Part shown: positions 8,768 through 18,196 of the stretch, one piece after another
Position numbering within the stretch: the stretch's first letter is position 1
Layout: the number at the start of each line of letters is the position of its first letter
NCBI RefSeq assembly: GCF_900198195.1
Contig: NZ_LT899436.1
Coordinates: 1-64,000, forward strand
Direction: 5' to 3'
Origin: Tenacibaculum jejuense
GTDB lineage: Bacteria; Bacteroidota; Bacteroidia; Flavobacteriales; Flavobacteriaceae
Length of the DNA stretch: 64,000 nt
Translations under genes and position numbers: made by a program
The notes under the pieces: generated by a model
The model's input: the letters and a program-made list of their open reading frames with translations, nothing else
Database searches by the model: none
Told to the model about the DNA's origin: nothing

Positions 8768-10645
8768 TTATCTACCCATATAAACTAATAATACGGAGAC
8801 ATCACTTGGAGAAACTCCACTAATTCGACTTGCTTGTGAAATACTAGTTGGTTTTATTTTTAGAAGTTTTTCTCTTGCTTCGTATGATAATGATTTTACT
8901 TTAGTGTAATCAAAACTTGAAGGGATTGGAACGTTTTCTAATCTGTTTAATTTATCAGCGTTGCTCTTCTCTTTTTCGATATAACCAGAATACTTTAAAT
9001 GAATTTCAACTTGTTCAATGATTTCTTTATCTATTGAGTTTTCTTCTATGAAATTATTTAATTTCTCTATAGATAAAAAGTCATTGAAATTAAGTTGAGG
9101 TCTGGCTGCTATTTTATATAGTTTCATAGATTGATTTATAGCTGCTAGATTTTTCTTCTCAAGTATAGGATTTATATCTTCTTTTGTTACACTTAGCTTT
9201 TTTAAGAATTCTATAGTTTCTTCTGTTTTCTTTTCTTTGTTAGTAACTCTTTCTAATCTTTCTTCTGAAGCTAAACCAAGTTTGAAAGATTTTTTAGTTA
9301 ATCTTAAATCAGCATTATCTTGACGAAGTAGAGTTCTATATTCAGCACGAGAAGTAAACATTCTATACGGTTCTTCAGTTCCTTTTGTGATCAAATCATC
9401 AATTAAAACTCCTATGTATGCTTCACTCCTTTTTAAAATAAAAGGTGCTTTATTTTGTGTTTTTAAGGCTGCATTTACACCTGCCATTAATCCTTGTGCA
9501 GCTGCTTCTTCATATCCAGTAGTACCATTAATTTGTCCTGCAAAAAATAAGTTTTCAATAAGTTTTGTTTCAAGTGAATGTGTTAATTGTGTTGGTGGAA
9601 AATAGTCGTATTCTATTGCGTATCCATATCTGAAAAATTTCACATTTTCAAATCCAGGAATAGAACGTATTGCTTTATCCTGAATGTCTTCTGGTAAAGA
9701 TGTAGAGAATCCATTTACATATATTTCCACAGTATTCCATCCTTCTGGTTCTACAAAAACTTGATGTCTTTCCTTATCAGCAAAACGATTTATTTTATCT
9801 TCTACAGACGGGCAATATCTAGGTCCGGTTGATTTAATTCTTCCATTAAACATTGGAGATCTATCAAACCCTTCTCTAAGTAAATCATGAGTTGTTTGAT
9901 TTGTATAAGTTAAATAACAAGATCTCTGTTCTTTCAAAACAGATGTAATTGGTAAATAAGAGAACTTTTCAGGATTATCATCACCAGGTTGTTCGGTCAT
10001 TTTAGAATAGTCTAAAGAACGTCCATCTACTCTTGGTGGTGTTCCTGTTTTCATTCTTCCAGATTCAAAACCTTTAGCTACTAAGTCTTCTGTTATTCCG
10101 GTTGAAGCTCCTTCTCCTGCTCTACCACCACCAAATGTTTTTTCTCCAATATGAATTAAACCATTCAAAAATGTACCTGCTGTTACAATAACAGTTTTGG
10201 CTTTTATTTCTAAACCAAGATTTGTTTTTACTCCAATTATTTTGTTTTCATCGAAGATTAAACCATTCACAGAATCCTGATAAAAGTCTAAATTTTCAGT
10301 TTGTTCAAGCATATTTCTCCAACATTCCGCAAACTGCATTCTGTCAGACTGAGCTCTTGGGCTCCACATTGCAGGTCCTTTGGATTTGTTAAGCATTTTA
10401 AATTGTATAGCAGTTTTATCTGTAACAATTCCGCTATAACCCCCTAACGCATCAATCTCTCTAACTATTTGTCCTTTTGCTATTCCACCCATAGCAGGAT
10501 TACAGCTCATTTGAGCAATGTTTTGTAAATTCATCGTAATTAGAAGAGTGTGTGCTCCCATGTTTGCACTTGCCGCTGCAGCTTCACTACCAGCATGTCC
10601 TCCTCCTACTACAATAACATCGTATGTTGTTGTGAATAAACTCAT
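8768..10645 (-). CDS. mnmG: tRNA uridine-5-carboxymethylaminomethyl modification enzyme MnmG (GidA)
   Basis: This 625-residue FAD enzyme, together with MnmE and a folate donor, makes the cmnm5 modification at the wobble uridine of several tRNAs. Visible are the FAD-binding VVGGGHAGSEAA (about residues 12-23), the family signature MSCNPAMGGIAKG and a second signature in TGYEEAAAQGLMAG. The C-terminal helical domain ends with SGVSPSDVSVLLVYMGR. Length is standard. In many bacteria gidA lies near oriC and the par genes; here it is flanked by parS-like palindromes but no par genes are seen. A terminator separates it from ybeY, so it probably has its own promoter. Confidence 0.97.
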   Translation of the reverse strand: MSLFTTTYDVIVVGGGHAGSEAAAASANMGAHTLLITMNLQNIAQMSCNPAMGGIAKGQIVREIDALGGYSGIVTDKTAIQFKMLNKSKGPAMWSPRAQSDRMQFAECWRNMLEQTENLDFYQDSVNGLIFDENKIIGVKTNLGLEIKAKTVIVTAGTFLNGLIHIGEKTFGGGRAGEGASTGITEDLVAKGFESGRMKTGTPPRVDGRSLDYSKMTEQPGDDNPEKFSYLPITSVLKEQRSCYLTYTNQTTHDLLREGFDRSPMFNGRIKSTGPRYCPSVEDKINRFADKERHQVFVEPEGWNTVEIYVNGFSTSLPEDIQDKAIRSIPGFENVKFFRYGYAIEYDYFPPTQLTHSLETKLIENLFFAGQINGTTGYEEAAAQGLMAGVNAALKTQNKAPFILKRSEAYIGVLIDDLITKGTEEPYRMFTSRAEYRTLLRQDNADLRLTKKSFKLGLASEERLERVTNKEKKTEETIEFLKKLSVTKEDINPILEKKNLAAINQSMKLYKIAARPQLNFNDFLSIEKLNNFIEENSIDKEIIEQVEIHLKYSGYIEKEKSNADKLNRLENVPIPSSFDYTKVKSLSYEAREKLLKIKPTSISQASRISGVSPSDVSVLLVYMGR

Positions 10646-10684
10646 CTTTATATATTCTGTATTGGATATTCTTTAAAATAAAAA

Positions 10685-10708
10685 AGTCCGTTCCACGTGG
10701 AACGGACT
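10685..10708 (-). terminator. ybeY terminator with a perfect parS-like palindrome
   Basis: A perfect 24-base palindrome is centred on TTCCACGTGGAA (10691-10702). The ybeY stop codon (TAG, 10709-10707) overlaps one end, and the minus strand continues into a T run, giving a textbook terminator. The core also matches a parS-like CACGTG site. Confidence 0.75.
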
Positions 10709-11120
10709 ACAAATTTAAGACTTTTAAACAAGTATTTTCTTTGTCTCTCATGATTTGTTTTTCACTATCTGTTTTATCTTTAAAACCCATATAGTGAAGT
10801 ATTCCATGAATAATGACTCGGTGTAATTCTTCTTGAAAGGAAACTTTAAAATTAGAAGCATTTTCTTTTACTCTTTCTATAGAAATAAATATATCTCCAC
10901 TTACAAGTTTACCTAAAGAATAATCGAAACTAATAATATCTGTAAATGTATCATGTTGTAGAAATTCTACGTTTATTTTATGTAAATAAGTATCATCACA
11001 AAAGATGTAATTTACCTCTCCTAATTCGTGATTTTCTTTTTCTATACATTTAATAATCCATTCAGATGTTCTCTTTTCATCCGTAAGTTCAAAGTCGGTT
11101 TCGTAGTTAAAAGCTATCAT
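10707..11120 (-). CDS. ybeY: Endoribonuclease YbeY (rRNA maturation)
   Basis: This 137-residue UPF0054 metalloprotein acts in 16S rRNA 3'-end maturation and late 70S quality control. The zinc motif reads HGILHYMGFKDKT: two canonical histidines are present, but the usual third one (GxDH) is replaced by a KDK sequence. From memory this is common in Bacteroidota members and not a sign of decay. It starts 3 bp after the DUF4175 gene, so they are co-transcribed, and its stop lies inside the terminator palindrome. Confidence 0.92.
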   Translation of the reverse strand: MIAFNYETDFELTDEKRTSEWIIKCIEKENHELGEVNYIFCDDTYLHKINVEFLQHDTFTDIISFDYSLGKLVSGDIFISIERVKENASNFKVSFQEELHRVIIHGILHYMGFKDKTDSEKQIMRDKENTCLKVLNL

Positions 11121-11123
11121 TTT

Positions 11124-14100
11124 TTATTTTTTAGAAGTGTTCTTGTTGTTGAAATATTCTTGAACTTTCTTCTTGTAATTTTGCTGTAAAGGTAACGATT
11201 GTCTGTTTAAAATTTCAGTCTGATTATAATATTGCTTTTTAAATTCAAGCTCTTTAATTCTATTTCTGTTGTACTGAATTAAATTAGTGTTTGACTTTCT
11301 TTTCTTTTCTCTACCTTGTTCGAAAGTGGCTTTATCTAGCTTTAAAAGTTGATAATTTAAACGTTGCATTCTTTGTAATGTACCTTGATTAAATCCTTTT
11401 TCTAGAAGTTCATTTTCTAGTTGCTCCATTTCTTTCAAAGCTTTCTTTCCTTGTCCATTTCCATCTTTACCTTCTTTTATCGCATCTTGCAATTGTTGTC
11501 TTAATTTGCTTTGCTGTTTGTATATTTCATATAGTTCACCATTTAAATCATCACTGTCACTTGGCTCACCTTCTCCTTTTTGTTTTCCGTTTTTTTGTCC
11601 TTTCCCATCCTTAGGTTCACCATTTTCACCTTCTTTTGGTTTTCCGTTTTTCCCGTCTTTTTTCATTCCTTCTTTCATTTTCTTCATTAAATCCTCTTGC
11701 TTTTGAATGATATCAGGAAGACTAAAAGAACTACCCTTCTTTCCTTTTCCACTACCGCTTCCAGGATTAGGATTTTGCATAGCGTCTAAAGTATTACTTA
11801 ACATATTTGCAAGTTCGTTCGCAGACGTCATTACATATCTCTGATTCGAAATTCCATTTCTAAATCGTGTATCAGCAAAATTTTCAAGTGACTGATCTAA
11901 ATTATAATGAGCATCGGCTAAATGATCTTGAATTTTAGAACTAATTTCAGGTACACGAAGTGATAAAACAAATAAGCTATCATCAATATGTTCAAAGTAT
12001 GTTTTTAATTGATTTTGTTTCTTTAGGTTCTTTCCAAAATTAGGATGACCAGAGTTTATTTTAGAAAAATCATTCATTAAAGTTTCCTGATCGAAAGAAA
12101 ATGTAACTAAATTTTCTAATATGCTTCTAAGGTCTTCCATGTTTTCTTCAGCCATTTCACTACTCATCATTTGCATAGATTGTTGCATTTTCTGACTCAT
12201 TTCTTTCATTTTTTGAGCAGCTTTCTTTTGATTTTCCTTTGCTTTTTGACTTTGATTATTCTTTTGATTTTCCTCTGCTTTATTTAACTGTTCTTGCGCC
12301 TCTTTCTTTAAATTTTCAACAGAAGGAATATTCATTGGTCTTTTTAATTTTTCGTTTTCCTTTTTTAAATCATCCAATTCCTTTTTTTGTTGCTCAAATT
12401 CTTCCTTTAATTTCTTTTGCTCTTCTTCTGTGTTTTCTTTGTTACTTAATTCCTGTTGTTTTTTAGCCAACTCATCCAGTTTTTCAGCAATTTTATTCAT
12501 TTTTTGTTCTACATAATATTGCTTCGCTAATTCTAAAACTCTTTCCAAACTTTTTTCCTGTTGTTTGTTTTGTTGAGCAAGCTGTTTTGATTTTTTTATT
12601 AAGTCTTCTTTATTTAGCTTTTCAGCCATTTTCTTTAGTTGATCTAATAGCTTTTTTTGTTTCTGTGCCTTTTTAAGTTCTTCTATTCTTTTTTGTAGGT
12701 TTTCTTTTTTCTTTTGCAAACTTTCGTTTTTTTCTTCCTTTTCAGTAAAGTTTTCCTGAAGTTTTTTTGTTTGGCGTTGCATCATGTTTTGATACTGTTC
12801 TTGACGCTTAATTATGTTTTCAATTTTTTTCTGATCATTCCAGTTCATATTCTTCTTATTTTGAAGATCAAACTGAACTTTTTCTAACTCTTGCTTACTA
12901 TCTTGTTGTTTTTGTAGAGAATTTTGAATGTTTTCTAAATAATTTTGTTGCTCATTCAGTAATTCATTATCCAATTCTTCTGTTGTTTTCTTTCTATATG
13001 AAAACTTTTTACTCATTGCCTTTTTGTTTCCCTGTATAGCATCATTATCAAAGACCCTAAAGAATAATTCATAATCTATACCTTCTACTAATTTCAAATC
13101 ATTAGGAAACTTAGCGAAAAAGCTTTGAACGTTTTCTTTAGAAATTTTTATTTCTTTAGAATTTTTGTTTTCAGGATTATCAATATCATAGTAAACCATT
13201 TCTAGTTTTTTGAATCCATAATCATCAGAAATTTCTCCAGCAAAATAAACTGGTCCTCTTGAAACACTATCTATATTAGATTTAACTTCAATTGTAGGAA
13301 ATTCATCAGTAATAGTATTTATAGAAAAATTTAATCTCTCATAATTTTTAAGCTTACTGTTAGAAGTACTAATTAAATAATTAGTGTCTTCTAAAATTCT
13401 CTTTTGATAAGAAAATTCATCCTTTTTTTCTGTTTTAAAAAGTTTAGTTTTATTATTTGTAGTGTAATTAACGCTATCTGTATCAGAAGTTAAAACTTTC
13501 CAAGTTATAAATGTTCCTTGTGGAACAGTGATGTTTGTTGCATTAGAAAGTTGTTCATTTTTTTTACCAATATACCTCGGATAATTGATTTGCATACTGA
13601 TGTTTTTTATTGAAGGAGTCCTAATAATATTTACTTGATAATTAGTAGACTTAATGTTATTGGCTTCAATAAAAAATTGAATGTTTTGATTTACGGATTC
13701 AAAGGTGTAAGAAAAAAGTCCAGAACCATTATTGTCTAAGTAGTAAGATTCATTATTGAAGTTAATTTTAGCCTCTTCTGGAATAACTTGTCCTTTAGTT
13801 TGGACATAAACTGTTAATGGATCACCTTTAATCACTTCTAAGTTTTTTGAAGTAAGTTCGAATAAAAAAGGAGCGGGTGGATTGTAAGCTATACTATGAT
13901 TCACTACCCTATTTAAACTGTCATTAAGTTTATCTCCAATACCAGTAATAAAAGTAAGTAACCATAAAACTACAGGTATTACCAAATATTTCAAATATTT
14001 TACGTTTACAGAGAAATTTATAGCATTTGAAAAAGGAATAGGTTGCAATTCATTTGCTTTTTGGTCAATACTTGCTAAAAGTAATTCTGATGAATTTGCT

Positions 14101-14450
14101 TCATTTTTAAGCTGAAGAAAATTAAGTAATTTGTCTTTTACTTCAGGAAAATGATTACCGATAACTCGAGAAGCCTCCTCTTGAGTAATTCCCTTTTTCA
14201 ATCCGAAAAGCTTGAAAATAGGAAAACAAATAAAACGAATGAGTAAGAAAAGCTCTACGGCTATAAATAACCAAAATAAAAGCGTCCTTGCGTTAGGTTT
14301 TAACCAGAAAAAATACTCTATAAATAGTGTAAATAAAAGATATAAAAGTCCTAATGTTAAAAACAATATACTTCCTTTTATTAACTCATTTGTATAAAAT
14401 TTTCTACTAAACTGCTGAAGTTTTTGCTCAATCTGATTGAAATTACTCAT
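11124..14450 (-). CDS. DUF4175 family membrane/coiled-coil protein
   Basis: This 1108-residue protein has two to three N-terminal membrane helices (about 22-75 and 150-170), then a beta-rich region (about 190-480). A very long Lys/Glu/Gln coiled coil follows (about 490-760), then a Gly/Lys low-complexity stretch (about 890-970) and a charged helical C terminus. This is the DUF4175 architecture found in Bacteroidota, alone or near the BatA-type aerotolerance operon; function unknown, location presumably the inner membrane. It is followed 3 bp later by ybeY. The A-rich coiled-coil coding region creates several long antisense frames that are not genes. Confidence 0.85.
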   Translation of the reverse strand: MSNFNQIEQKLQQFSRKFYTNELIKGSILFLTLGLLYLLFTLFIEYFFWLKPNARTLLFWLFIAVELFLLIRFICFPIFKLFGLKKGITQEEASRVIGNHFPEVKDKLLNFLQLKNEANSSELLLASIDQKANELQPIPFSNAINFSVNVKYLKYLVIPVVLWLLTFITGIGDKLNDSLNRVVNHSIAYNPPAPFLFELTSKNLEVIKGDPLTVYVQTKGQVIPEEAKINFNNESYYLDNNGSGLFSYTFESVNQNIQFFIEANNIKSTNYQVNIIRTPSIKNISMQINYPRYIGKKNEQLSNATNITVPQGTFITWKVLTSDTDSVNYTTNNKTKLFKTEKKDEFSYQKRILEDTNYLISTSNSKLKNYERLNFSINTITDEFPTIEVKSNIDSVSRGPVYFAGEISDDYGFKKLEMVYYDIDNPENKNSKEIKISKENVQSFFAKFPNDLKLVEGIDYELFFRVFDNDAIQGNKKAMSKKFSYRKKTTEELDNELLNEQQNYLENIQNSLQKQQDSKQELEKVQFDLQNKKNMNWNDQKKIENIIKRQEQYQNMMQRQTKKLQENFTEKEEKNESLQKKKENLQKRIEELKKAQKQKKLLDQLKKMAEKLNKEDLIKKSKQLAQQNKQQEKSLERVLELAKQYYVEQKMNKIAEKLDELAKKQQELSNKENTEEEQKKLKEEFEQQKKELDDLKKENEKLKRPMNIPSVENLKKEAQEQLNKAEENQKNNQSQKAKENQKKAAQKMKEMSQKMQQSMQMMSSEMAEENMEDLRSILENLVTFSFDQETLMNDFSKINSGHPNFGKNLKKQNQLKTYFEHIDDSLFVLSLRVPEISSKIQDHLADAHYNLDQSLENFADTRFRNGISNQRYVMTSANELANMLSNTLDAMQNPNPGSGSGKGKKGSSFSLPDIIQKQEDLMKKMKEGMKKDGKNGKPKEGENGEPKDGKGQKNGKQKGEGEPSDSDDLNGELYEIYKQQSKLRQQLQDAIKEGKDGNGQGKKALKEMEQLENELLEKGFNQGTLQRMQRLNYQLLKLDKATFEQGREKKRKSNTNLIQYNRNRIKELEFKKQYYNQTEILNRQSLPLQQNYKKKVQEYFNNKNTSKK

Positions 14451-14677
14451 AAAACTAATATTAACACATAAAAGTAATCAAATTTCGTGTTCAAAAACAG
14501 TATTTAAAAAGTTAAAAAGATAATTTATGATCAGAATTTGTTAAATAAATTTTAAAAACTATCTTAAATGGATAGCTTTTTTCTCATCTACTAATCTCTG
14601 CCTTATCAATAGTACTATGTTAACCCTCTTTGGTTTAAAAACTAAGTATATTAGAGAAACAAATTATTTTAACGAAT
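14451..14677. other. Intergenic region between divergent genes (no clear -7 box)
   Basis: These 227 bases separate the divergent DUF4175 and esterase genes. An imperfect inverted repeat (CTATC...GATAG, about 14563-14579) followed by a T run is present. No exact TAnnTTTG box and no further ORF were seen. Confidence 0.4.
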
Positions 14678-15517
14678 ATGAAATTTTATAAACTAATCTT
14701 ATTACTTACAGTTTTTACTTTTTTTGTTAGTTGTTCAGATGAAGAAAATGAAGTTATAGAAGTAATCGCTGCTCAATCAAAATTAAATGTTTCTTATGGT
14801 TCCGATGCAAGGCAAGTATTTGACATCTATTTACCAGAAGGTAGAAGTTTAGAAACTAAGGTAATTATTTTACTCCACGGTGGTAGTTGGGTTTCTGGAT
14901 CAAAAGAAGATGTGAATTTTATAAAAGATGTTATCACAGGTGAGCTTAAAGATTATGCCATAGTTAATATGAATTACAGATTAGCTAAGCAAGGAGTATC
15001 TCCATTTCCAACACAAACAGACGATATAACCTCTGTAGTTAATCATTTAAAATCTAATAGAAGTAAATATCAAATATCAAATGAATTAGCTTTTGTTGGT
15101 GTGAGTGCTGGAGCTCATTTAGCAATGCTGTGGAGTTACAGTCTTGATACAGAAAACCAAGTTAATGCTGTAGCAAGTATTGTAGGACCAACAGATTTAT
15201 CTAATAATAATTCATCAACGTTTTTAGGGCAAATTGTAGCTTCTTCTGGAATAAATCCAACAACAGAGTTTTTTGAAAAAAATAGTCCTCTTTTCCAAGT
15301 AACAGCCAGTGTACCACCAACAATACAATTTCATGCTGGTATGGATGAACTAGTTGATAGAAATCAGGGAATTAATCTAAGAGACAGATTAAATGAATTA
15401 GGTGTAGAAAATAAATATACATTATATCCATTAGCAACTCACGATTACAGCTCTGATAGTTTATTAATTTTAGATACTTGGTTACAAACAAGAGATTTTT
15501 TCTTAAAACATCACTAA
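14678..15517 (+). CDS. Alpha/beta hydrolase lipoprotein (BD-FAE-like esterase)
   Basis: This 279-residue protein has a lipoprotein signal ending FFVSC. The oxyanion motif HGGSW (in LLHGGSWVSGSK), the nucleophile elbow GVSAGAH and a C-terminal catalytic His in THDYSSD are all visible, with an Asp in MDELVDR. This is the carboxylesterase/BD-FAE-like group of alpha/beta hydrolases. A second hydrolase of the same type sits at 28651. It is monocistronic with its own terminator. The natural ester is unknown. Confidence 0.85.
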   Translation: MKFYKLILLLTVFTFFVSCSDEENEVIEVIAAQSKLNVSYGSDARQVFDIYLPEGRSLETKVIILLHGGSWVSGSKEDVNFIKDVITGELKDYAIVNMNYRLAKQGVSPFPTQTDDITSVVNHLKSNRSKYQISNELAFVGVSAGAHLAMLWSYSLDTENQVNAVASIVGPTDLSNNNSSTFLGQIVASSGINPTTEFFEKNSPLFQVTASVPPTIQFHAGMDELVDRNQGINLRDRLNELGVENKYTLYPLATHDYSSDSLLILDTWLQTRDFFLKHH

Positions 15518-15540
15518 GGTTTTTTGTAAAATATACAATG

Positions 15541-15571
15541 CTTAGAAAATTTAAATTTTCTAAGTATTTTT
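15541..15571 (+). terminator. Terminator after esterase gene
   Basis: CTTAGAAAATTT and AAATTTTCTAAG form a perfect 24-base palindrome (15541-15564) followed by TATTTTTTG. Confidence 0.75.
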
Positions 15572-15619
15572 TGTAAGGAAAAGACTTATATTTAAACTAA
15601 CAGTGAAAACATTTAAAAC

Positions 15620-16453
15620 ATGAAGAAACTAACCTATTTATTACTTATTTGCTTATCAATTAGTACTTATGCACAAAGTCCTTGGACTAAGAAAAAAGGA
15701 GAAACATATTTACAATTATCCTTTACTACAATTCCTACATATTCTGACATTTTTGGAAATCCAGACTTTCAAACAGAAAGAGAAATTAATGATAACACAC
15801 TTCAATTATATGCTGAATATGGAATTTCAGATAAGACAACAATCATAGCTAATTTACCTTTTAAGTTTGTAGCTACAAATGATTTAGTAAACCCAACTCC
15901 TTTCCCTGTAACTGCTGAAGGTTCAGAAAGTACTTTAGGAAATATACAATTCGGAGTTAGACATAACTTCTATAATAAAAAATGGTTAATTTCTGGTCAG
16001 TTAATGGTAGAAGCAAATAGCGGAAGTTTCGATGCAGCTACAGGTTTAAGAACTGGTTATGATGCGTGGACATTTACTCCTGTTATTTCAGCTGGTAGAG
16101 GTTTTGATAAATGGTATATTCAAGCTTTTACAGGTGTAGATATCAGAACAAACGATTACAGTTCAGCATTTAAATTAGGAGGAGAAGCAGGATATAAAGT
16201 GAGTTCTTGGCTATGGTTAGCAGGATTTTTAGATGGTGTTGCTTCATTTCAAAATGGAGAAGTTGTACAACCATTATCTAATTTAGCAACAAGTTTATAT
16301 GTAAACGATCAAAGCTATGCGGCTTTTGGTTTTAAAGTTATTGGAGAAATCAACGAAGATTTTGGTGCTAATTTTGGTTTTGGTGGAGCTTTAAGCGGAC
16401 GAAGAGTAGCTAAATCACCAGCTCTATCGTTCGGTTTATATTACAAATTATAA
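15620..16453 (+). CDS. Outer-membrane beta-barrel protein (transporter-like)
   Basis: This 277-residue protein has a signal peptide ending STYAQ. The body is made of alternating amphipathic strands and aromatic turns (TYLQLSFTTIP, GNIQFGVRHNFY, WTFTPVISAG) and a C terminus ending in Tyr-Lys-Leu. It resembles the MetA-pathway/transporter family of small outer-membrane barrels, but I do not recognise a specific member. It stands alone between two terminators. Confidence 0.6.
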   Translation: MKKLTYLLLICLSISTYAQSPWTKKKGETYLQLSFTTIPTYSDIFGNPDFQTEREINDNTLQLYAEYGISDKTTIIANLPFKFVATNDLVNPTPFPVTAEGSESTLGNIQFGVRHNFYNKKWLISGQLMVEANSGSFDAATGLRTGYDAWTFTPVISAGRGFDKWYIQAFTGVDIRTNDYSSAFKLGGEAGYKVSSWLWLAGFLDGVASFQNGEVVQPLSNLATSLYVNDQSYAAFGFKVIGEINEDFGANFGFGGALSGRRVAKSPALSFGLYYKL

Positions 16454-16475
16454 TAAAAAATCACATAAATAATTT

Positions 16476-16507
16476 AAAGAGAGTTTCAAAAGAAACTCTC
16501 TTTTTTT
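16476..16507 (+). terminator. Terminator after outer-membrane protein gene
   Basis: AAAGAGAGTTTC, a four-A loop and GAAACTCTCTTT, followed by more T. It is a 12-bp perfect stem located just before the gltX promoter. Confidence 0.85.
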
Positions 16508-16533
16508 GTCTTTTTTGCTTTGTCTTTTAAAAC

Positions 16534-16541
16534 TATCTTTG
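16534..16541 (+). promoter_or_regulatory. gltX -7 promoter box
   Basis: TATCTTTG matches TAnnTTTG exactly. A TTG lies at 16515-16517, about 16 bases upstream. The ATG of gltX is 21 bases downstream. Confidence 0.65.
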
Positions 16542-16562
16542 CCACGTTAAAAAATTAAAAAA

Positions 16563-18086
16563 ATGTCTGACAACGTTCGCGTGCGTTTCGCACCAAGTCC
16601 AACAGGACCATTACATATGGGTGGCGTAAGAACCGCATTATTCAATTATTTATTTGCAAAAAAACATAACGGAACATTCGTTTTACGTATTGAAGATACT
16701 GATCAAACACGTTATGTAGCTAATGCAGAACAGTATATTGTAGATGCCTTAGAATGGTGTGAAATTCCTTTTGATGAAGGCCCGGGAAAAAATGAAAAAT
16801 TTGGTCCATACAGACAATCTGAACGTAAAGATTTATACAAAAAATATGCTGATGAATTATTAGCAAATGGTTGGGCATATTATGCTTTTGATACTGCAGA
16901 TCAATTAGATGGACATCGTAAAGATCATGAAGCAAATGGTAAAACATTTATTTACAATTGGCATAATCGTGAAAAAGGAAGATTGGTGAACTCTTTAGTA
17001 CTTTCTGAAGAAGAAGTTCAGCAAAAAATAGCAGCAGGAGAAAAATATGTAGTACGTTTTAAAACACCTCAAGACGAAACTTTAATTTTACAAGATGAAG
17101 TTAGGGGAACAATTAAAATTGATACGAATACATTAGATGATAAGATTTTATTTAAATCTGATGGTATGCCAACTTATCATTTAGCAAATATTGTTGATGA
17201 CCATTTAATGGAGATTTCTCATGTAATTCGTGGTGAAGAATGGTTGCCTTCTCTCCCACTACACTCATTATTGTACACAGCATTTAGTTGGGAATCACCA
17301 AAATTTGCGCATTTACCTTTAATTTTAAAACCTGTTGGTAAAGGAAAATTAGGTAAGCGAGACGGAGATAAATTAGGCTTTCCTGTATTTCCTCTAGAGT
17401 ATACGAATGAAGAAACTGGAAATGTTACACGTGGATATAGAGAAGATGGATATTTTTCTGATGCTTTCGTAAATATGTTGGCTTTATTAGGTTGGAATCC
17501 TGGAACTGAGCAAGAATTATTTTCATTAGAGGCTTTAATTCAAGCTTTCGATCTAGCTAGAGTAAGTAAATCTGGAGCGAAATTCAGTCCCGATAAAACA
17601 AAGTGGTTTAATCAACAATATTTACAACAAAAAACTGATAATGAGTTAGTTGATTTGTTTTTACCAATACTTGATAATCAAGGAGTTACTACTGATAAAG
17701 ATTTTGTAGAAAAGGTTGTTTCTTTAATTAAAGAACGTGCAGTTTTTGTACAAGATTTTTGGGATTTATCGAGTTTCTTTTTTCAAGATCCTACAGAATA
17801 TGATCCAAAAGCTGCTAAAAAACAGTGGAAAGAAACTACTGGAGCTTTAATGACAGAATTAATTTCTGTAATTGAAGGAATTGAAGATTTTACCATTGAA
17901 AATGCACAAACTGAAATTAAAGGTTGGATCACTTCAAAAGAAATAGGTTTTGGTAAAGTAATGCAACCACTACGATTGAGTTTAGTTGGTAAGTTAGCTG
18001 GGCCAGATTTATTTGAAATCATGACTATGGTTGGTAAGGAAACAACTATTAAAAGAATACAAAATGCGATAGCTAATTTAGGATAG
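16563..18086 (+). CDS. gltX: Glutamyl-tRNA synthetase
   Basis: This 507-residue class I synthetase charges tRNA-Glu (EC 6.1.1.17). The HIGH-type motif appears as PSPTGPLHMGG (H18-M-G-G21) and the KMSKS equivalent as KLGKR (262-266). Length and motif spacing fit the bacterial GluRS/GlnRS group; a discriminating (GluRS) or non-discriminating form cannot be told from sequence alone. It has its own promoter and terminator. Confidence 0.97.
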   Translation: MSDNVRVRFAPSPTGPLHMGGVRTALFNYLFAKKHNGTFVLRIEDTDQTRYVANAEQYIVDALEWCEIPFDEGPGKNEKFGPYRQSERKDLYKKYADELLANGWAYYAFDTADQLDGHRKDHEANGKTFIYNWHNREKGRLVNSLVLSEEEVQQKIAAGEKYVVRFKTPQDETLILQDEVRGTIKIDTNTLDDKILFKSDGMPTYHLANIVDDHLMEISHVIRGEEWLPSLPLHSLLYTAFSWESPKFAHLPLILKPVGKGKLGKRDGDKLGFPVFPLEYTNEETGNVTRGYREDGYFSDAFVNMLALLGWNPGTEQELFSLEALIQAFDLARVSKSGAKFSPDKTKWFNQQYLQQKTDNELVDLFLPILDNQGVTTDKDFVEKVVSLIKERAVFVQDFWDLSSFFFQDPTEYDPKAAKKQWKETTGALMTELISVIEGIEDFTIENAQTEIKGWITSKEIGFGKVMQPLRLSLVGKLAGPDLFEIMTMVGKETTIKRIQNAIANLG

Positions 18087-18106
18087 CTTATCACAAATAA
18101 TTACTT

Positions 18107-18142
18107 AAAAGCGTTATTATAGTACTTAATAGCGCTTTTTTC
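18107..18142 (+). terminator. gltX terminator
   Basis: AAAGCGTTATTA and TAATAGCGCTTT form a stem with one G-T wobble, followed by a T run. Confidence 0.75.
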
Positions 18143-18196
18143 TTTTCTTAGCAGTACTTTTTTGTTTCTTTGCAATGAATAAGAGAAAAAGAAAAT

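Noticed and set aside
11506..12466. Several long plus-strand frames opposite the DUF4175 gene
   Set aside because: They mirror the A-rich Lys/Glu/Gln coiled-coil coding sequence and are rich in Phe/Leu/Ser low-complexity; shadows of the real gene.
13512..13527. parS-like palindrome inside the DUF4175 gene
   Set aside because: TGTTCCTTGTGGAACA has a degenerate core (CTTGTG), so it is probably a chance inverted repeat in coding sequence; not counted among the cluster.
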